A DNA stretch of 13,022 bases from Campylobacterales bacterium (lineage in GTDB: Bacteria; Campylobacterota; Campylobacteria; Campylobacterales; QNZT01), in NCBI GenBank assembly GCA_015489185.1, contig WGAE01000232.1:1-13022 (forward strand). The letters run 5' to 3'. How positions within the stretch are numbered: the first letter of the stretch is position 1; every line of letters begins with the position of its first letter. The translations under genes were made by a program, and so were the position numbers. Shown here in pieces: positions 1-7,389 of the stretch. The notes under the pieces are model-generated. The model saw nothing but the letters and a program-made list of their open reading frames with translations. It was not told the DNA's origin and made no database searches.

Positions 1-14
1 GACCAATATTATAG
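1..14 (+). CDS. Possible last codons of an upstream gene (partial)
   Basis: Reading from base 3, the codons CCA-ATA-TTA-TAG would give a C-terminus Pro-Ile-Leu and a stop at 12-14, about 20 bases before the proposed gspK start. That spacing would suit an upstream member of the same operon, such as gspJ or another minor pseudopilin. Another frame stays open from base 1 to a TGA at 148-150, which would need a 116-base overlap with gspK and is less likely. The fragment is too short to identify a protein. Confidence 0.25.
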
Positions 15-34
15 TGAAAGTAGCTTTATTATTG

Positions 35-1012
35 ATGAAAAAAGCAATCGTTTTGATGATGACACTGGGCTTTATTGCCCTGATTACCGCACTGGTACTC
101 TATACACTTTCGATTTCACAAAAAAGCTTCTCCGCCGTGGCACAGATTGATGCGCAAAATCAGATGATGCTGACCTTTCAGGATATGACACAGATGCTCA
201 AATCGATCTCCAAAGAGATCAAAACGGAAGGGGGGCTCGATGTGCTGCTGCAAACCGATATCCCTCCGCTGACCGAACCCAAAACGGGTATGACACTGGG
301 ACTGGAGCTCGATTCCTATATGAGAAAAATCAATCTCAACGCCCTTTTAAAACAACTGCTTCCGGCGGAGGGAAACTGTGATTTGAACATGACGACGGAG
401 TTGCTCTGCCGCCCGATAAATCGCTTTTTTGAGCGTTTCGATATTCGTGACAAACAGCTTTTAATCGATCTGATGCTTGATACGGTCGACAAAGATGATC
501 TGGAGCTCGGTTCTGAAACGGAAATAGGCGCGGAAGATATCGATTTCGCGCAGGGGAAAATTTACAGCTACAACCATCTGCAAAAGATTTTCGATCAGTA
601 CTACCGTTTAAGTTCCGATAAAAATATTTATCGCATCGATCGTGAAAAATTTGAAGAAGTTTTTTGGTTCGGTGATACCAACCTTTCACGGCAGATGCTC
701 GACTGCGGGGTGGATGTAACCGCGTCCCAAAACGCTTTTACGTACATATTGCCCGAACATATGCAAAACGGGCAGCAGGACTATTGTGCACTGTTTGGCA
801 AAAATTCGCAGGCATTTTCGGACGATGCTGAACTCGCAATGATAAAAAATATTTTTAGAATCAAACAATTTGATTTGAACCGGACAAAAAGTAAGTATCT
901 GATAAAATGTAATCTCATACTGGGCACCGGTCAGGTAGAGAACGAGCTGGTTTTCGACTACGACATCATACACAAGAGGATAGACCGTATTGAAGAATCT
1001 GTTGCAAAATAG
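35..1012 (+). CDS. gspK: GspK-like minor pseudopilin of a type II secretion system
   Basis: This 325-residue protein has a short basic start (MKK), one hydrophobic segment at about 4-26 and a soluble periplasmic domain. GspK is the large minor pseudopilin thought to cap the pseudopilus tip. Supporting signs are the KINLNALL stretch near 98-105 and LIDLMLDTVDKDD at 143-155, which resemble the 'N-x-N' and 'L-I-D-x-x-x-D' regions of GspK, and its position directly before gspL-like genes. Like other GspK proteins it has no Glu at pseudopilin position +5. It also lacks the usual Gly before the hydrophobic segment, with Lys3 there instead. Five cysteines (115, 125, 224, 251, 292) could form periplasmic disulfides. 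I chose ATG 35 because it gives a normal short n-region; GTG 14 would add seven residues, and the frame is open to the window edge. Family assignment rests on weak similarity plus context. Confidence 0.62.
   Translation: MKKAIVLMMTLGFIALITALVLYTLSISQKSFSAVAQIDAQNQMMLTFQDMTQMLKSISKEIKTEGGLDVLLQTDIPPLTEPKTGMTLGLELDSYMRKINLNALLKQLLPAEGNCDLNMTTELLCRPINRFFERFDIRDKQLLIDLMLDTVDKDDLELGSETEIGAEDIDFAQGKIYSYNHLQKIFDQYYRLSSDKNIYRIDREKFEEVFWFGDTNLSRQMLDCGVDVTASQNAFTYILPEHMQNGQQDYCALFGKNSQAFSDDAELAMIKNIFRIKQFDLNRTKSKYLIKCNLILGTGQVENELVFDYDIIHKRIDRIEESVAK
974..980 (+). promoter_or_regulatory. Ribosome binding site for the TTG start of the gspL-like gene
   Basis: AAGAGGA lies nine bases before TTG 990, inside the end of gspK. 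It decides the start. The reading frame has no other plausible start in its N-terminal half: the next in-frame Met is residue 276. The TTG is therefore very likely the real initiation codon. Confidence 0.7.
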
Positions 1013-1928
1013 GGCACGGCTTTTTTATCTGCACAAAAATGCCGTACCGCAGGAAGAGGGCGTGTTTGATCTTATTTTATCCCCGCAGTTTTACTGGGTC
1101 AAGAAAGTCTCACTGCCCGTCAAACGGGTTTCCGCTGCGAAAAAGCTTGCGGAATCGGTTTTCGAGGGGAGCTTGCCTGAAGGCAACTATAGTTACGATG
1201 TCACCGTGGCCGAAGACGGGGAGTTTATCCTGATTGCCTACGATAAAGCGGAGATCGCGGATGCAATCGAACGTTTTTTTATCAAAAACGCCAAAGTGCA
1301 GGGCGCATGGTTCGCACAGCATGCCTGTAGTGATCTTGATGAGTGTTGTACGGTTGATGAAGATTCATCACTGGTCAATCTCAACGGTTTGCTGGTACAG
1401 ATTCCGCGAAACTGTACCGAGCCGAAACTGACGATCGACAAATATCTCGAAACACTGCATCCCAAAGGGAAAAAGATTCGTTTCGGTACGCTGGATGCCG
1501 AAGTAATCGACCAAAAGACATTTGTTTATCTTGCAGCGGCGTCACTTCTGTTTCTGGGGGCTTTCGGGATCGAATATTTTGACTACCGGCGTGCGCTTTC
1601 ACAACTGGAAGCAAACAAAGCGGCACTGGTACGCAAATATGATCTGCCTCCGACGACGATACAGCTTGAGAGTATCAAACATCGGCTCGAAAAGACATTT
1701 CGGACACAAAAAAAGCTGCGCGATGCTCTTTACGCACTATCGACATTGCCGCTTGAAAAGGGGAGTTTTATTCGTCGTCTGGATCTTGAACCGAAAAATG
1801 CACAGATTGAGATCATGCTCAAAGACACCGGCGCGGCGGATAAGTTGAAATCCTATCTGCGACAAAAGTTCAAAATACTCGACAGTTCGCTCGAGGATAA
1901 AATCTTGCATATAAAGATTGCCGTATGA
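990..1928 (+). CDS. gspL: GspL-like inner-membrane platform protein
   Basis: The 312-residue protein has a predicted cytoplasmic N-terminal part (about 1-175), a single transmembrane segment at about 178-196 and a periplasmic C-terminal part. In the periplasmic part, residues 200-250 look like a coiled coil and 255-312 look like a small alternating strand/helix (ferredoxin-like) domain. This is the GspL (or PilM-PilN) layout, in which the cytoplasmic domain holds the ATPase GspE at the membrane. The cytoplasmic part is shorter than the roughly 240 residues usual for GspL. The gene starts with TTG, overlaps gspK by 23 bases and shares an ATGA stop/start with the next gene, which suggests translational coupling. 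I see no strong family motif, so the call rests on topology, order and neighbours. Confidence 0.6.
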   Translation: MKNLLQNRARLFYLHKNAVPQEEGVFDLILSPQFYWVKKVSLPVKRVSAAKKLAESVFEGSLPEGNYSYDVTVAEDGEFILIAYDKAEIADAIERFFIKNAKVQGAWFAQHACSDLDECCTVDEDSSLVNLNGLLVQIPRNCTEPKLTIDKYLETLHPKGKKIRFGTLDAEVIDQKTFVYLAAASLLFLGAFGIEYFDYRRALSQLEANKAALVRKYDLPPTTIQLESIKHRLEKTFRTQKKLRDALYALSTLPLEKGSFIRRLDLEPKNAQIEIMLKDTGAADKLKSYLRQKFKILDSSLEDKILHIKIAV

Positions 1929-2320
1929 GTCGTAAACATTTGATGCTTTTTGCAGCATTCATTTTGATATTGCTTTCGATCGTTTACTTCATGAAGCGAA
2001 ACAGTTACAACCGTTTACTGGAACAGCAGCGTTATCTGGTCACTTTTGAACAGGAAGCCAAAGAGATCGGTACGCTCAAAAAGAAGTTTTCGGACAAGCA
2101 GGCGATCAGACGCCAGATTGCGATGCTGGAGCGAATCGCCAAACCTGCCAAAGTTTTTGACAAAGGGAAGAAAAAAGTGCTGGAGTTTGATGATCTCAAC
2201 GCGCAGACACTCGATACGCTGATGCGAAAACTTGCCAATTCGACACTGCGTATTGCCCGTATATCACTGACACGCATCGATGATCTGCATGCGAAACTGC
2301 GTGTGGAGATTGCCAGATGA
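1925..2320 (+). CDS. gspM: GspM-like small inner-membrane protein
   Basis: This is a 131-residue bitopic protein with an N-terminal membrane segment at about 5-23, a charged Lys/Glu/Gln-rich stretch at 25-75 that is probably a coiled coil, and a small C-terminal domain (about 88-131) with alternating strand and helix character. GspM has this build and pairs with GspL in the periplasm. It begins at the ATGA overlapping the gspL-like stop and ends in another ATGA shared with the next gene, so the three are probably translated together. It is somewhat shorter than typical GspM (about 150-160 residues). The call is by topology and position; sequence similarity alone would not identify it. Confidence 0.52.
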   Translation: MSRKHLMLFAAFILILLSIVYFMKRNSYNRLLEQQRYLVTFEQEAKEIGTLKKKFSDKQAIRRQIAMLERIAKPAKVFDKGKKKVLEFDDLNAQTLDTLMRKLANSTLRIARISLTRIDDLHAKLRVEIAR

Positions 2321-2835
2321 AAAAGTTTTTATTGCTGCTTTTTTCGCTCTATCTGGCGCTGGTCTTTCTGATGCCCAAAGTGGAACTCTGGTATACGCTC
2401 AAACATTATCTGCAACCCCAGCGGATCGTATTGACGCAGAAGTCGGTAAAAGATATGCTCTGGGCGCTGAAGATCGAAGATATGACACTCTTGTACGACG
2501 GTATCGAGTCGGCAAGGGCGGAAAAAGTGACGGTGATACCGTGGCTTTTTTACAATGCCGTCAAAGTCGAAAATCTCAGTGCGGGCAAAGATGTGCGTAA
2601 AATGTTTGATTTCAAAGCCGAAAATCTTGATCTTACCTACAGTGTCGTTTCACCGTTTCGGGTGAACGTCGAAGCGGAGGGGAATTTCGGTACGATTCAC
2701 GGTGCGCTCTTTTTGAAAACGGGCAGACTGAAACTTGTGTGTGAACCGACGCCGAGATTTAAATCGTCGACGATGTTCAGAGAGATGTTTAGAAAAACCG
2801 ATGAAGGATATGTGCATGAATCAAGCATCCGTTAA
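2317..2835 (+). CDS. gspN: GspN-like protein of the type II secretion locus
   Basis: A 172-residue protein with a hydrophobic N-terminus (about 3-19, uncleaved anchor or signal) followed by a soluble, strand-rich part, including repeated phrases such as KAENLDLTY and VNVEAEGNFGTIHG that recall the GspN/AsmA-like beta-strand style. GspN is a non-universal inner-membrane component whose precise role is unclear. Typical GspN is about 250 residues, so this would be a short version. GGAG at 2305-2308 sits eight bases before the ATG, which overlaps the preceding stop (ATGA). Its end overlaps the next gene by 20 bases. Position between M-like and C-like genes supports the name; the sequence evidence is modest. 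Confidence 0.5.
   Translation: MKKFLLLLFSLYLALVFLMPKVELWYTLKHYLQPQRIVLTQKSVKDMLWALKIEDMTLLYDGIESARAEKVTVIPWLFYNAVKVENLSAGKDVRKMFDFKAENLDLTYSVVSPFRVNVEAEGNFGTIHGALFLKTGRLKLVCEPTPRFKSSTMFREMFRKTDEGYVHESSIR
2804..2808 (+). promoter_or_regulatory. Ribosome binding site deciding the gspC-like start
   Basis: AAGGA lies seven bases before ATG 2816. Longer versions from 2735, 2801 or 2810 would add an Arg-rich, out-of-character leader or have no site at the right spacing. I therefore place the start at 2816, which puts the membrane segment about ten residues from the N-terminus. Confidence 0.65.
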
Positions 2836-3637
2836 CTATCTGCGTACCTTCATCATCTATGTGCTGTTGCCGTTTGCATTGGTGAAGCTGCTTTATGCGA
2901 TCGTTTCGCTGCTCTTTTTGCAAAAGACGGATATTCAGACACAGCACGGCAAACCGCCTTCATATCATTATACGTTACATTTTGCACCCAAAGTGTTGAT
3001 GTTGCACGGTGCACAACCGGCGGTGAAACAGATCGAAGCGACTGATCGTATCAAAGATATTACCCTCAAAGGAACCTATCTGGAAGGTGAGCGCAGTTTC
3101 ATCGTGATCGAAGACCGACTTGGGACAACATTTCTCTCCAAAGGGGAGCGCTATGTAGGGTATCAGCTTGAGGAGATTTACGAAGGGCGTGCGGTCTTTT
3201 CCAAAAACGGAAGACACTATGATCTGGTGATTGAAGATGAAGAGAAAACGCCTGCCGCACCGCATGCCACAGGTGCAAGTAACTATTCGGGCGGCGGCAA
3301 CGTCGGGGAAAACAGTTTCGAACCGGTCAGTGTCACACATGAAATGATCGATTCGTACATCAAAAACCCTGCCAAAATCTGGCGCAATATTCGTATACAG
3401 GAGATTCGTCGTAACGGACAGATCGACGGCTTCCGTGTCAATTACGTCAAAAAAGGTTCGTTTTTCGATCAGGCGGGGCTTCGAAGCGGCGATATCATCA
3501 AGGCGATTGACGGTAACGAGCTCAAGTCGCTCGCGGATGTGATGCGTTACTATAATGACATACAAAATTTGAGCGGATTGACATTGACCGTCTTGCGCGG
3601 CGGCAATGAAGTCGAACTGGAATTCAATATCAACTAG
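2816..3637 (+). CDS. gspC: GspC-like inner-membrane protein with C-terminal PDZ domain
   Basis: With the start at ATG 2816 the protein has 273 residues. It has a membrane segment at about 11-36, a beta-rich region at 75-140 matching the position of the GspC homology region that contacts the secretin, a Gly/Ser/Ala-rich linker at 145-168 and a PDZ domain at about 190-272. The PDZ shows the usual signature QAGLRSGDIIKAIDGNEL (219-236) and a final strand TLTVLRGG. GspC proteins carry exactly this order of parts and connect the GspL/M platform to GspD, perhaps also recognising cargo through the PDZ. The gene overlaps gspN-like by 20 bases and ends eight bases before the gspD ATG. Some periplasmic proteases also have PDZ domains, but there is no protease domain here. 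Confidence 0.75.
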   Translation: MNQASVNYLRTFIIYVLLPFALVKLLYAIVSLLFLQKTDIQTQHGKPPSYHYTLHFAPKVLMLHGAQPAVKQIEATDRIKDITLKGTYLEGERSFIVIEDRLGTTFLSKGERYVGYQLEEIYEGRAVFSKNGRHYDLVIEDEEKTPAAPHATGASNYSGGGNVGENSFEPVSVTHEMIDSYIKNPAKIWRNIRIQEIRRNGQIDGFRVNYVKKGSFFDQAGLRSGDIIKAIDGNELKSLADVMRYYNDIQNLSGLTLTVLRGGNEVELEFNIN

Positions 3638-3645
3638 GGGAGAAT

Positions 3646-5856
3646 ATGAGAAAGATTTTTATCAGTATTGCACTGGCCACAGCAGTGTTGGGTACGGTAC
3701 CGGCTGCGGCAAAAAGTATCGGCTCCGAAAAAGGGGTGAAACTGGATTTCAAAAATCTTAAAATCGTCGACTTTATCAAAATGGTAGCGCGCATTACCGA
3801 CAAAAATATTCTGATCGGCCAGAATGTCCAGGGAACGGTTGATTTTGTTTCCGTCAAACCGGTTCCCAAAGAGAAGATCTACGATCTGCTGATTAAAGTG
3901 CTCGCAACCAAAGGGTATACGATCAACGATACCGGAAACGGTTATTTACAGGTAATCAGAAGCGCCGACGCTCCCAAAGCCGCACCGCCGCGATACGGAC
4001 AAGCCGCGATTCCTGAGATGCAAACCGTCGTGATTCCGGTGCGCAACCTGAATGTCCGTACGATTTTGCGTCAGGTCAATTTTCTGCTCAGCCGATACGG
4101 AAAAATTACCCTCTCCTATGAAAGCAACTCGGTTGTCGTGACCGATTACCCGGATAATATTCGCACGATCAAAGATTTGATCCGACAACTTGACAGCGGT
4201 ACCGTCAAACCCAACGCACGGTTTGTCCAACTCCATAATGCCGACGCAAAAGCGGTGTTGCCGAAGGTGCAAAAACTGGTTAATGCGATGTTCGATAACA
4301 AAATCCAGACCCAGCGGGTGAGTGTCTTTGCGGATGATGCAAGCAATTCGATCGTTTTGGTCGGTGCCGCGTCGAATGTAGCGCAGATTATTCCCAAAAT
4401 CAGGGTGATGGACAAAGCGAACGAGACGGTCGACAAACATATGGAGATTATTTACGTCAAAAACGCCGATGCGGCGGAGATCGTCAAGACGCTTGAAAAG
4501 CTCCTTTCCGATAAAAGTTTTGCCAGAGCACGAAAAAATGAGATGTCGGGTACGACATTTGCACAGACCCAGCCCGCTCCGGCAGGAGTCAAAAATAGCG
4601 CAAAAAACAGAAAGCCTGTGCCGACGCAGAATGTGAATCAAAACGAACCGGTACCTTCCATCAGCGGCAAAGACAAGCCGACTGTCACGGTCGATACGGA
4701 ACTTAACGCGGTGGTCGTCTATGCGACAGACAGAGAGATACGTGAAATTCGTAATGTCATCGAAGAGCTCGATGTCGAAAGACAACAGGTCTACGTTCAG
4801 GCGAAGATTGTTGAAATCAGCAAGAAAAAAGCGGAAGAGCTGGGGGTGAAATATAGCCTGCTGGCGGGTGCAGCAAACAGTTCGGGGCTTTACGGTTTCA
4901 ACGGTCTGATCGGCAGTGTCGACGGTTCCAACGCGATCGGACAGGTCGCGAGTCTGTTGGGTAACAATTTCGATATTCCCAAAGTGACCAAAGCACTGGC
5001 GCTTGGAACAACGATTGCACTTTACGATAAAAACGGTGTCGCGAATATCCTCTCCGAACCGGCGGTATTGTGTATCAACAATAAAGAGTCCTCGCTTTAT
5101 GTCGGACGTACTGAGTCGATTTTGACGCAGGCGACGACAGGGGCCGATGCGACATCACTGACACGCCAGAACTATTCGCGGGAAGATATCGGTTTGACAC
5201 TCAAAGTCAAGCCGCGTATTTCGGAAGACAATAAAGTGGCGCTCGATATCAAAACGGTGCTTGAAGATGTGATCGGCGGACAGGTCGGATTGCCGACCAC
5301 GACCAAAAGAGAAGTTTCAACGACCTCGATCGTCAAAAACGGTGAGACGGTGATTATCGGCGGTCTGGTTAAAGATAAAAAGAGCAAGACCGTAACCAAA
5401 ATACCGCTTCTGGGAGATATTCCGATTTTAGGAAATCTCTTTAAAAATACCAAATATGACAAAGACAAAATCTCACTGGTGATCATGATTACGCCCTATA
5501 TCGTCAAACGTAGTGCGGATCTCGGCAAACTCAAAGAGGCGCTGGGAAGACTCGATATGGTTGAAAAAAACCTGGCGTGGCAGATCGATGAAAAGTTGAA
5601 AAAGGGCAAGCCGATTCAGATCGATCCCACGCTCGTCGCGCCGGAGCTGGAAGCGGATGCGAAACCGCAAACTGTCGTTCATATACAAAAGACGAAACAA
5701 GCCGATATAGAGGAAGCGCAAACTACGCCTCAAAGCGATGACGGCATTACCGAAGAGATCATCATTGATGAAAATCAGAGAGCGTGGAAGGTACAACGGG
5801 ATGCGGCGGGGAACATCCTCTCCAAAACACCCGTTTCGCTGGATGAAGTCTATTAG
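3646..5856 (+). CDS. gspD: GspD, type II secretion outer-membrane secretin
   Basis: This 736-residue secretin forms the outer-membrane channel. A signal peptide covers about 1-22 (cut near VPAAA-KS), with no lipobox Cys. The N0 domain is at about 30-105, N1 at 125-185, N2 at 190-258 and N3 at 265-378; N3 carries a polar insert at about 295-345. The secretin barrel domain at about 385-620 includes VPR-type strand features: EDIGLTLKVKPRI at 513-525, VKNGETVIIGGLV at 563-575, and the closing signature KIPLLGDIPILGNLF at 585-599. A charged tail of about 115 residues follows, longer than in most secretins. AGGGGAG at 3636-3642 is a strong ribosome binding site just before ATG 3646. The gene sits between gspC-like and gspE as in classical loci. 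T4P PilQ secretins have AMIN domains, which are absent here, so GspD is the better name. Confidence 0.93.
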   Translation: MRKIFISIALATAVLGTVPAAAKSIGSEKGVKLDFKNLKIVDFIKMVARITDKNILIGQNVQGTVDFVSVKPVPKEKIYDLLIKVLATKGYTINDTGNGYLQVIRSADAPKAAPPRYGQAAIPEMQTVVIPVRNLNVRTILRQVNFLLSRYGKITLSYESNSVVVTDYPDNIRTIKDLIRQLDSGTVKPNARFVQLHNADAKAVLPKVQKLVNAMFDNKIQTQRVSVFADDASNSIVLVGAASNVAQIIPKIRVMDKANETVDKHMEIIYVKNADAAEIVKTLEKLLSDKSFARARKNEMSGTTFAQTQPAPAGVKNSAKNRKPVPTQNVNQNEPVPSISGKDKPTVTVDTELNAVVVYATDREIREIRNVIEELDVERQQVYVQAKIVEISKKKAEELGVKYSLLAGAANSSGLYGFNGLIGSVDGSNAIGQVASLLGNNFDIPKVTKALALGTTIALYDKNGVANILSEPAVLCINNKESSLYVGRTESILTQATTGADATSLTRQNYSREDIGLTLKVKPRISEDNKVALDIKTVLEDVIGGQVGLPTTTKREVSTTSIVKNGETVIIGGLVKDKKSKTVTKIPLLGDIPILGNLFKNTKYDKDKISLVIMITPYIVKRSADLGKLKEALGRLDMVEKNLAWQIDEKLKKGKPIQIDPTLVAPELEADAKPQTVVHIQKTKQADIEEAQTTPQSDDGITEEIIIDENQRAWKVQRDAAGNILSKTPVSLDEVY

Positions 5857-5864
5857 GATCGTTC

Positions 5865-7388
5865 ATGAAACTCAACAATATCGCACAGTTTGAAAATCTC
5901 GATCTCTATCCGGAATTGATCGAAGGGGTCGATCCCGATCTTTGTGTCAAAAACGCGCTGCTTTTGACAAAGATCGAAGGAAAACCCTATATCATTTTAC
6001 ACCCCGATCACCTGAGCGACGGATTCAATCTCCTCTCCAAGCTTGATCTCAAATATCCGCTGGCGTTTGTCGATCAGGACTCCTACGACAGACTGTATCA
6101 TCGTTTCCTGGAGATCAAAACCGATCGCGAACTCTCTTCGACCATCAACGAAGAGAGTGAAACGGAGCTTCTGGAAGAGGATATCTCCCTGACCGAGTTT
6201 CTCAAAAATAGCAGCGATATTTTGACCAGCGAAGAGTCGGCGCCGATTATCAAATTTGTCAACTCCCTCTTTTATCAGGCGGTCAAGAAGGGCGCGTCGG
6301 ATATTCATATCGAAACCCATGAAAAGCGCGGTGTCGTCAGATTTCGTATTGACGGTGTTTTGGTCAAACATGTCGATCTGGACAAAAATATTATCGCGCT
6401 TGTCATCAGTCGTATCAAAGTCATCTCGAATCTCGATATTTCTGAAAAGCGTATTCCGCAGGATGGACGTACTCAGGTTAAAATTGCCGGTAAATCACTC
6501 GATATCAGGGTTTCGGTGCTTCCGACCTACTACGGTGAGCGGGTGGTAATGCGTATTTTGATGGAGTCAAGTCATATACCGACGCTGGAAAATCTCGGAT
6601 TTACCGAGAACTTGACCCGATCGTTCGAAAAACTGCTGGAACATTCGCACGGGATGATTCTGGTAACAGGACCTACCGGAAGCGGTAAGTCGACAACCCT
6701 GCACACTTTTTTACAGACGGTTGCGACACCGGATAAAAACATCATCACGGTCGAAGATCCGGTTGAATACAAAGCGGATAACATCAACCAGATTCAGGTC
6801 AATGTCAAGACGGGCTTGACCTTTGCGTCGGGATTGCGCTCGATTTTGCGTCAGGATCCGGATATCGTCATGGTGGGGGAGATTCGGGACAAAGAGACGG
6901 CGGAGATTGCGATTCAGGCGGCGCTTACCGGACACCTGATGCTCTCGACACTCCATACGAACAATACCGCCGCGGCAATTACGAGGCTGGTCGATATGGG
7001 CGTCGATGACTTTTTGATCACCTCCTCTTTACTGGGTGTACTCGCACAGCGGCTGGTGCGTAAACTCTGTCCGGAGTGTAAGAAGAAGACGACTTTGCCG
7101 CAGGATATTATCACCGAGTTCAATCTGGATCCGAAAAGTGAAGTCTATGAAGCGGTCGGCTGTCCCAAATGTAACTTTACCGGATATAGCGGCAGGCGTG
7201 CGGTCGGGGAGTTGCTCATTATGGATGATGAAGTTAAAATGATGCTCAAAAACAAGATGACCGATTTTGAGATACGTGAGGCGATGCGCAATAAAGGGAT
7301 GAAACTGATCGGCGAACAGTTGCTGGAACTGCTGCTTGCGGGTGAGACCTCTCTCAAAGAGGTGATCAGGGTAGGGTTGAAAGACTGA
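5865..7388 (+). CDS. gspE: GspE, type II secretion ATPase
   Basis: A 507-residue cytoplasmic hexameric ATPase that powers pseudopilus assembly. The N-terminal domain (about 1-125) would contact the GspL-like protein. The PAS-like domain begins near 128 and includes the SDIHIE motif at 145-150. The RecA-like motor has Walker A GPTGSGKST at 269-277, an Asp box around VEDPVE at 296-301, Walker B-type DPDIVMVGEIRD at 331-342 and a His box around STLHTN at 361-366. A CxxC pair (402, 405) and a second CxxC (433, 436) form the four-Cys zinc module typical of GspE/PilB. AGGA at 5855-5858 is well placed six bases before ATG 5865. The gene is nearly contiguous with gspD and gspF. PilB is the main alternative, but the gspD and gspC-like neighbours favour GspE. 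Confidence 0.93.
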   Translation: MKLNNIAQFENLDLYPELIEGVDPDLCVKNALLLTKIEGKPYIILHPDHLSDGFNLLSKLDLKYPLAFVDQDSYDRLYHRFLEIKTDRELSSTINEESETELLEEDISLTEFLKNSSDILTSEESAPIIKFVNSLFYQAVKKGASDIHIETHEKRGVVRFRIDGVLVKHVDLDKNIIALVISRIKVISNLDISEKRIPQDGRTQVKIAGKSLDIRVSVLPTYYGERVVMRILMESSHIPTLENLGFTENLTRSFEKLLEHSHGMILVTGPTGSGKSTTLHTFLQTVATPDKNIITVEDPVEYKADNINQIQVNVKTGLTFASGLRSILRQDPDIVMVGEIRDKETAEIAIQAALTGHLMLSTLHTNNTAAAITRLVDMGVDDFLITSSLLGVLAQRLVRKLCPECKKKTTLPQDIITEFNLDPKSEVYEAVGCPKCNFTGYSGRRAVGELLIMDDEVKMMLKNKMTDFEIREAMRNKGMKLIGEQLLELLLAGETSLKEVIRVGLKD

Positions 7389-7389
7389 T

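Noticed and set aside
1..150. Frame 1 open from the left edge to TGA 148-150 as the end of an upstream gene
   Set aside because: It would overlap gspK by 116 bases, unlike the 4-23-base overlaps elsewhere in the operon, and shows no familiar motif. It is not excluded, but the end at 12-14 is simpler.
2975..3565. 196-residue open frame on the - strand opposite the gspC-like gene
   Set aside because: Antisense shadow of a gene with a recognisable PDZ domain; its composition is typical of complement reading and it has no family features.
3946..4785. 279-residue open frame on the - strand opposite gspD
   Set aside because: It lies fully inside gspD, has no recognisable motif, is rich in Arg/His/Phe as expected of an antisense shadow, and has no ribosome binding site or promoter of its own.
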